Source: Glandiceps talaboti (Eukaryota > Hemichordata > Enteropneusta > Spengelidae). Taken from it: 64,000 nucleotides of DNA. The translations under genes and the position numbers were made by a program. The notes under the pieces were generated by a model that was not told where the DNA came from, did no database searches, and saw only the letters and a list, made by a program, of their open reading frames with translations. How positions within the stretch are numbered: position 1 is the first letter of the stretch; every line of letters starts with the position of its first letter. Where the stretch lies: NCBI RefSeq assembly GCF_964340395.1, contig NC_135551.1, positions 17,282,503 to 17,346,502 on the forward strand. The letters run 5' to 3'. Of the stretch, positions 59,151 through 64,000 are shown piece by piece.

Positions 59151-60288
59151 GCGCGAGGGAACACACGCTCACACATGCACGCACGCACACACGATAACGG
59201 TTACTTACCTAAGACGTGAACAGACGGCGCCCTCAACGGCGTGAATTCACAGAAAACGAAGGGGATTTCCAAACTCACGCGTCACGTCACGTGTGAATGA
59301 CATCACTCTTACTCACCTTCGGCATCCAAGTTATAACCCATGACAATGAACGGCCGTTTACAGTTTATGGTAAGTAGATATAAAACAGTAAGTATATTGA
59401 TACCATGTGTAACTTTACAATACCCTATATTATACGTTTTAGAATAACTTTGAAAAGTACTGATTAGACAATGCCAGAATTGCATACCACAAACTACTCT
59501 TACGCATTTACATTGTATACAATATATTCCATGTCGGGCGCGCCATGGCCTCACATGGCAGGTAAAGTTTGGGTTATGAGAGGTGCAGACATTTAATTTT
59601 TTGTTAAGATTCAGGACACTCGAGCTCTGAAATGTCTGCGTTCGTTTGTTTGTTTGTTCGTACGTACGATAGTGTGAACTTCAAGATACTCGGTGAAATG
59701 TGGCATTCCTTACCAGTAAGATCTTATATATAACAATTAGAAGACTGCGTCACACGTCAGGGGAATTTCCTAAGAAAGTGTATTAAATAGGCGTCACTTT
59801 ATAGGGTGAATAGCTCACCACCATTTTTCACAACTATTGTCTGGTCTCTTTACCACACCTGAATAGTGTCACATTTATTGTTTACTTTCTCCTAGCTATT
59901 TCTATTTTTCTCCCTTTTTTGTTGGAAATAAAAAAAAATTGATTTCAATTTATTTTAAAAGTATACACATAATAGATCCTAGGGAATTACAATAACATAA
60001 GGACTACATACTCCATAGGCATAGATAACAGAACATGAAATACTAAAACTACTAGTATTCTGTTTGAATCCAAATACTTCTCTTGCTTCATTCAACACTG
60101 AGAGAATTAATTCGTTTGAAAGTTACTTCACCATCTCAGCATTGATATTCCTGACTTCTTGTTAGGACCCCTCACTTTTGAAATCATTGATTAAATGTTG
60201 AGTTTTCATTGACAAAATAAAAAAAAACAATAGAAAAAAAAACTATTAGAGTAGTTTTATTCAACAAATGTATATTCTTTGGCATTAC
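57413..60288. other. Intergenic: G/C homopolymers, (GAATA)n, (CA)n
   Basis: Long G and C runs at 57935-57975 and 58430-58490 could form G-quadruplexes. (GAATA)n occupies 58709-58832 and (CA)n 59107-59145. A GTTT run is near 59645. No other gene recognised besides the candidate exon at 59317. Confidence 0.6.
59317..59485 (-). CDS. Alternative candidate 5' exon (phase 1 donor)
   Basis: The ATG at 59485 opens a 56-codon stretch with a hydrophobic part (INILTVLYLLTIN), then MGYNLDAE and a consensus donor GAAG/GTGAGTAAG in phase 1. The phase fits the first Ig exon of the RTK gene, so this could be an alternative start exon. It could equally start another minus-strand gene or be chance. Confidence 0.3.
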
Positions 60289-61821
60289 CACAGGGTAAAG
60301 GACTAATGATCAATTTTGTACTCGCGATTTTCGTAATATTATTTTCAGTATATTTCAAATAAAGTTTCCTCTCACTGTTTTTTTCTATTTCCTACCTGAT
60401 ATCAATGTCTTATCTGAGTTTATCAGCTTTGCATTAATTAGTAGCTTGCTAAAACAAACTCACTATTTGCCCAAATTAACGCATTATACCATGAGTGTAA
60501 ACATCTACTGATACGACTAATGGTAATACACGGAAAGGGGTGAAACTCCAAAGGGACGTGTCCAGAAATTTGCAAAGAAATCAACTTTCAAACGGTAAAA
60601 TGGTAATTCCACAACCAGAAATCCTTAAAGTTCAAATGAAGGGAAGCATTGATGAAGTTACAGCATTGAAGCTTGTCTGTAAGTGCCCTAACATGAAACC
60701 CGGCCAACACACTGACGATGTCCCGATGACATCCGTAAAGCAGGAAGTCGGAAGTTGAAACCTTTGACCCCTGAGTTGTTTATTACTGGCGATATGTGCC
60801 TAACTTGTAAACAAATTACCCAGGATTCTCTGGGAATAAACTCGCATTCTGTCAATGCTATCTTCGCTTCGTAGCAAATGTTGGGACATAAGGAAGGAGA
60901 AAAGGGTAAAATACACTCATGAAACACTGCACAGAAGTCAATACTTTTTTCATTTTTGAGTTTCGTCCTACATTTTCCTCATTTTTGTGACGTTTTCGCA
61001 CTATTTAATAAAAACCAAAAGACCTATCATGTACCAAACGACGCGACGTTCTATTTTCGAAAATGTCGATCGTGCTGCGCTGCACGGGTTACATTTAGGG
61101 GATATTTTGGGTTTTCAATCGTGAATATCTATCATGCAAGTATTTCTTCGAATATCGGCTTTTAAATATATCATCCATGCTACATTTTTCACGATAGACA
61201 TTTTTGGTTTTCAATCGTGAATATCTATCGTGCAAGCATTTCTTGGACAACGTCGGCTTTTTAATATGTCAATCCTACATCCATGATCCTAATGAACGAC
61301 ACACTGTTTTGTCCAGGCGACAGATGTTTTTGGTTTTCAATCGTGTCAAAACTGTCTTCGCAAGCATTTCTTAAAATACCATGTACGTCGGCTTTTTAAT
61401 TTGAGAATGAAATAACAATATACATGATAATAACATATGCATGATTTTACCATTTGTTTATTTCCTGTTGTTTTGTGAATTCATGAATAAATTAAGTGGC
61501 AGGGTGATTTACGGATGTCCTCTGGACACGTCCCTTTGGAGTTTCACCCCTTTCCGTGTATTACCATTTAGTCGGATCAGTAGATGTTTACACTCACGGC
61601 ATAATGCGTTAATTTGGGCAAATAGTGAGTTTGTTCTAGCAAGCTACTAATTAATGCAAAGCTGATAAACTCAGATAAGACATTGATATCAGGTAGGAAA
61701 TAGAAAAAAAAAACAGTGAGAGGAAACAGTATTTAAAACTTTATTTGAAATATACAAAAAATAATATTAGAAATCCGGAAAATCGCGAGTACAAAATTGA
61801 TCATTTGTCCTTTACCCTGTG
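60289..61821. mobile_element. 1.53-kb DNA transposon with long terminal inverted repeats
   Basis: Terminal inverted repeats of about 278 bp (60289-60566) and 301 bp (61521-61821), starting CACAGGGTAAAGGACTAATG. Flanked by GCATTAC on both sides (60282-60288 and 61822-61828). The interior has a 72-codon plus-strand frame (60540-60758, with KLVCKCPNMKPGQHTDD) and three tandem subrepeats of about 110 bp (61098-61402) sharing GGTTTTCAATCGTG and GTCGGCTTTTTAAT. No transposase motif was recognised, so it is probably non-autonomous. The 375-bp element at 43732 and the fragment at 56803 are relatives. Confidence 0.92.
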
Positions 61822-61828
61822 GCATTAC

Positions 61829-62319
61829 AAATAAGATGGGACATAACAGGTGGGTTGGTGGCTAGCGCTTCTAGGTGGATGGACGGGGCGGGGTGGGTGG
61901 TATTTTAGCAATAAGAAAACAAATCATTTACTTGCATTTTTTTTATATAATTGGTGATTTCAATTTCCCATCTTGCAGTGCATTCATATATTTTCCTTGC
62001 ATGTATTACCCTCTTTTGTGTATAGCTTATTCAAGGCCTGTGGGGATATGAGTGAGGGTGGAGAGGGGTGGGATCAATCCCAGGTTTTGTATTAATATCA
62101 TCTTTTAGATTTTTAAATCATTATTGTTGTTGCATCATTATCACCTTAATTATCACTATCACCGTAAGGATTATATAGCTCTGACCAACTTTTTCTATTA
62201 AGATAACTCTGTCAGACATTTATTTTTCAAGTCTGAATTTTTTTTTCTAATTTGAACTGGACCTTTATCATGTTATCAGTCATTCTTTACAAACCATCAA
62301 AGCAAATGTTCAGACAGTG
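61829..62319. other. Spacer, nothing recognised
   Basis: G-rich at 61850-61905, then AT-rich. No repeat or exon seen. Confidence 0.6.
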
Positions 62320-62600
62320 TTATGTTTCCTAATATTTATCTTTGTTCTGCCAAGGAAAATATCAGTGAACTAAGGAGCCTTGTCACTTTGAGTCGCTAGA
62401 CGTTTAGTGATAAAACTCTTAGGTCACAAGGTTTTTCAAGTGATGAAACCCTTAAATCACTAGTAATAGAGACTTTGAAGGGCTTAATTGACTACCATTA
62501 TTTAAGCATTACAGATTGAATAACATAGACACACATTGTCATCATGTAGAACGACCAGGGTGTAAATCCCATTTTATTGTTCAAACATGTTCAACTTGGC
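62320..62600. repeat. Palindromic dispersed repeat, copy 3
   Basis: AAGGAAAATATCAGTGAACT, GTGATAAAACTCTTAGGTCA, then ACATTGTCATCATGTAGAAC and GACCAGGGTGTA, in the order and direction of 38985-39310. More decayed than the other two copies; the outer hairpin ends are missing. Confidence 0.6.
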
Positions 62601-62681
62601 TTGCAAAACATTATAAGCGAATATTTTTTCTGTCTTCATCAGAGTTTGACATAGTATTTTGTTTACTTTCTTCCATTTTAG

Positions 62682-62846
62682 CTGTTCTTGGTAGTGGGGG
62701 CTAATATTGTGCAGAGTAAACAGCAATGTTTAACTGAAAAACAAATGAATGACCTGACTGAGGTAGAGGAGAGTGGATATAAAGTGGTTAATGATAGTTG
62801 TAAGGCTCTTATATATAATAAAGATGGTCACATTCCCACAATACTG
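62682..62846 (+). CDS. Gene B: N-terminal extracellular exon
   Basis: A 165-bp phase 0-0 exon (55 codons), acceptor CTTCCATTTTAG/CTG and donor ATACTG/GTAAGT. It starts LFLVVGANIVQS, the end of a signal peptide, then KQQCLTEKQMNDL and VNDSCKALIYNKDG. It has the same phase, Cys pair and position as gene A exon 34042-34191. The start-codon exon upstream was not found. Confidence 0.78.
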
Positions 62847-62863
62847 GTAAGTCACTCTGTTTT

Positions 62864-62954
62864 ATTTAGCACAACTGGACCCATAAGGTTCAGTAGTTCT
62901 ATAGGCGCAATACGGTGTCTGTCTGTCAGTTTGTTTGTCTGTCTGTCTGCCTGT

Positions 62955-62987
<33 letters not shown>

Positions 62988-63450
62988 ATTTAAAGTAAAA
63001 AAAACCCAGACCAATATCGCGATTGCCTTGGTATTTGGGGGGGACATTACTTTTGCTGTCTAGTTGGAAAATGTTCAAATCAAAATGATCGCATCACTGA
63101 TGTGTGATCCGGGTAAAAAATGTGATTTTTGATTAAAACTTTTGACTCCAAAACTACTGGGCAGATTGGTCTGAAATTTGGTGGGAATGTTTATAGGGGT
63201 GTTTAGATTAAGATTTGTTCATGACATGATGCTCTCATCAGTAATATGCAAATTTGGTCTAAACTGTGTCTTTTTGGTCAAACATTTTTAATTCCAAAAT
63301 TACTGAGCAAATTGTGCTAAAATGTAATGGGGATGCATTTGGAGATGTGTAGATGAAGAACTATTAAACATGTAATGATCTTATCAGCAATATGCAAATT
63401 ATGTATAAAAATATGAATTTTGGTTCACACTACTGTGGTTTGAGAATCAA
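62864..63450 (+). repeat. Microsatellite-headed monomer repeat, uninterrupted copy
   Basis: Starts TTTAGCACAACTGGACCCAT, GTCTGTCTG and (GT)n (62957-62988), then monomers with CTACTGGGCAGATTGGTCTG. Aligns with 43373-44420 and is the empty site for the transposon there. It lies in gene B's first visible intron. Confidence 0.85.
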
Positions 63451-63512
63451 GTGATTAATTAACTATCAATTTTGGCACAGAGGTTTCCAGATATTATTTC
63501 CCTATTTTACAG

Positions 63513-63735
63513 CTCAGCACTGGGGATAACAGCAATTGTACCAATGACCCTAACAGTTATTGGGATGTGACTGAACAACAATGTGTCTGTAAATATGAGT
63601 ATTACCGGGATGAGTTAACTGGTCAATGCCAAGAGTGTGTACGATGTTGTGATAAATTTAAAGATGTCATCAAAGCCTGTGTCAACCAAGGGCAGAGAGA
63701 AAAGATTTGTGAAAAAGTGCGACCTTGCTATCCAG
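63513..63735 (+). CDS. Gene B: TNFR-like cysteine-rich exon
   Basis: A 223-bp exon, phase 0 in and 1 out, acceptor CCTATTTTACAG/CTC and donor ATCCAG/GTAAAC. Pattern: NCTNDPNSYWDVTEQQCVC, KYEYYRDELTGQCQECVRCC, KACVNQG, KICEKVRPC. The Cys order equals gene A exon 35807-36026, including the CC pair. A second acceptor 6 bases on (CTCAG/CAC) is also in frame. The FN3 and TM exons expected from gene A would lie beyond the right edge. Confidence 0.8.
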
Positions 63736-64000
63736 GTAAACTGTAGATTTGTATGGTACAATGTACTTGATGCATTCAATGGCTAAGTTCACCCTACACA
63801 TGGTCATATATAAATTAAAGAATCCCAAAATTCCTAGACCTGTGAGTGTAAATGTGGCATACTCAGGGTATATATTTACATGAGTGCTTAATTTCAGTAT
63901 TTTCTGTGGCTTAAACTTTCATGAATGTTAATTCTGATTGAGCAAATATAAAGTGCAGCAGATTGACATGAAGCACAAATTAAGTCAGTGCAAATACTAT
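63736..64000. other. Gene B intron at right edge
   Basis: No exon or repeat recognised. Confidence 0.6.

Overview
The window is genomic DNA from a metazoan. It has AT-rich, intron-rich genes with GT-AG splice sites, modular extracellular domains on phase 1-1 exons, a receptor tyrosine kinase, non-LTR and Penelope-like retroelements, several DNA-transposon families and very many microsatellites. A marine invertebrate (deuterostome or lophotrochozoan) fits best, but the sequence alone does not settle the species. I saw no bacterial operons, CRISPR arrays, rRNA or tRNA genes. Exon limits below were set by hand from splice signals, reading-frame phase and domain content.

Region 1 (left edge to 19.75 kb, minus strand). 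One gene runs right to left and leaves the window at its 3' side. Eleven exons join without a frame break into 880 codons: signal peptide, trefoil, F5/8C/fucolectin-like domain (2 exons), kringle, EGF, a C-type-lectin-like module, F5/8 type C (2 exons), PAN/apple-like, CUB. All module borders are phase 1. Its introns hold two Penelope-like fragments, a TTAA-flanked DNA element and repeats built from a microsatellite plus tandem monomers.

Region 2 (19.75-34 kb). This is gene-poor. It has a direct duplication (20.7-22.4 and 24.1-26.0 kb), an orphan minus-strand LDL-receptor class A exon between the two copies, and a large inverted repeat (26.6-27.7 and 29.1-31.2 kb) with two insertions in one arm.

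Region 3 (34.0-39.7 kb, plus strand). Gene A encodes a single-pass receptor-like protein: TNFR-type Cys-rich module, fibronectin III domain, transmembrane helix and a short acidic tail. Its start exon was not found. A paralogue, gene B, begins near 62.7 kb on the same strand and runs off the right edge.

Region 4 (40-46 kb). This holds a foldback element, a LINE with an open 613-codon reverse transcriptase frame, and a dispersed repeat interrupted by a 375-bp inverted-repeat transposon.

Region 5 (57.4-46.5 kb, minus strand). A receptor tyrosine kinase gene with two Ig domains, one transmembrane helix and a full kinase domain. Twelve exons join into 673 codons, and a tiny terminal exon is possible. 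All main catalytic motifs are present.

Region 6 (57.4-62.6 kb). This is mostly repeats, including a 1.53-kb DNA transposon with about 280-300-bp terminal inverted repeats and a 7-bp target duplication. It is related to the 375-bp element at 43.7 kb. The three receptor-type genes suggest a cell-surface or secreted-protein neighbourhood, but nothing in the sequence shows that they act in one pathway.
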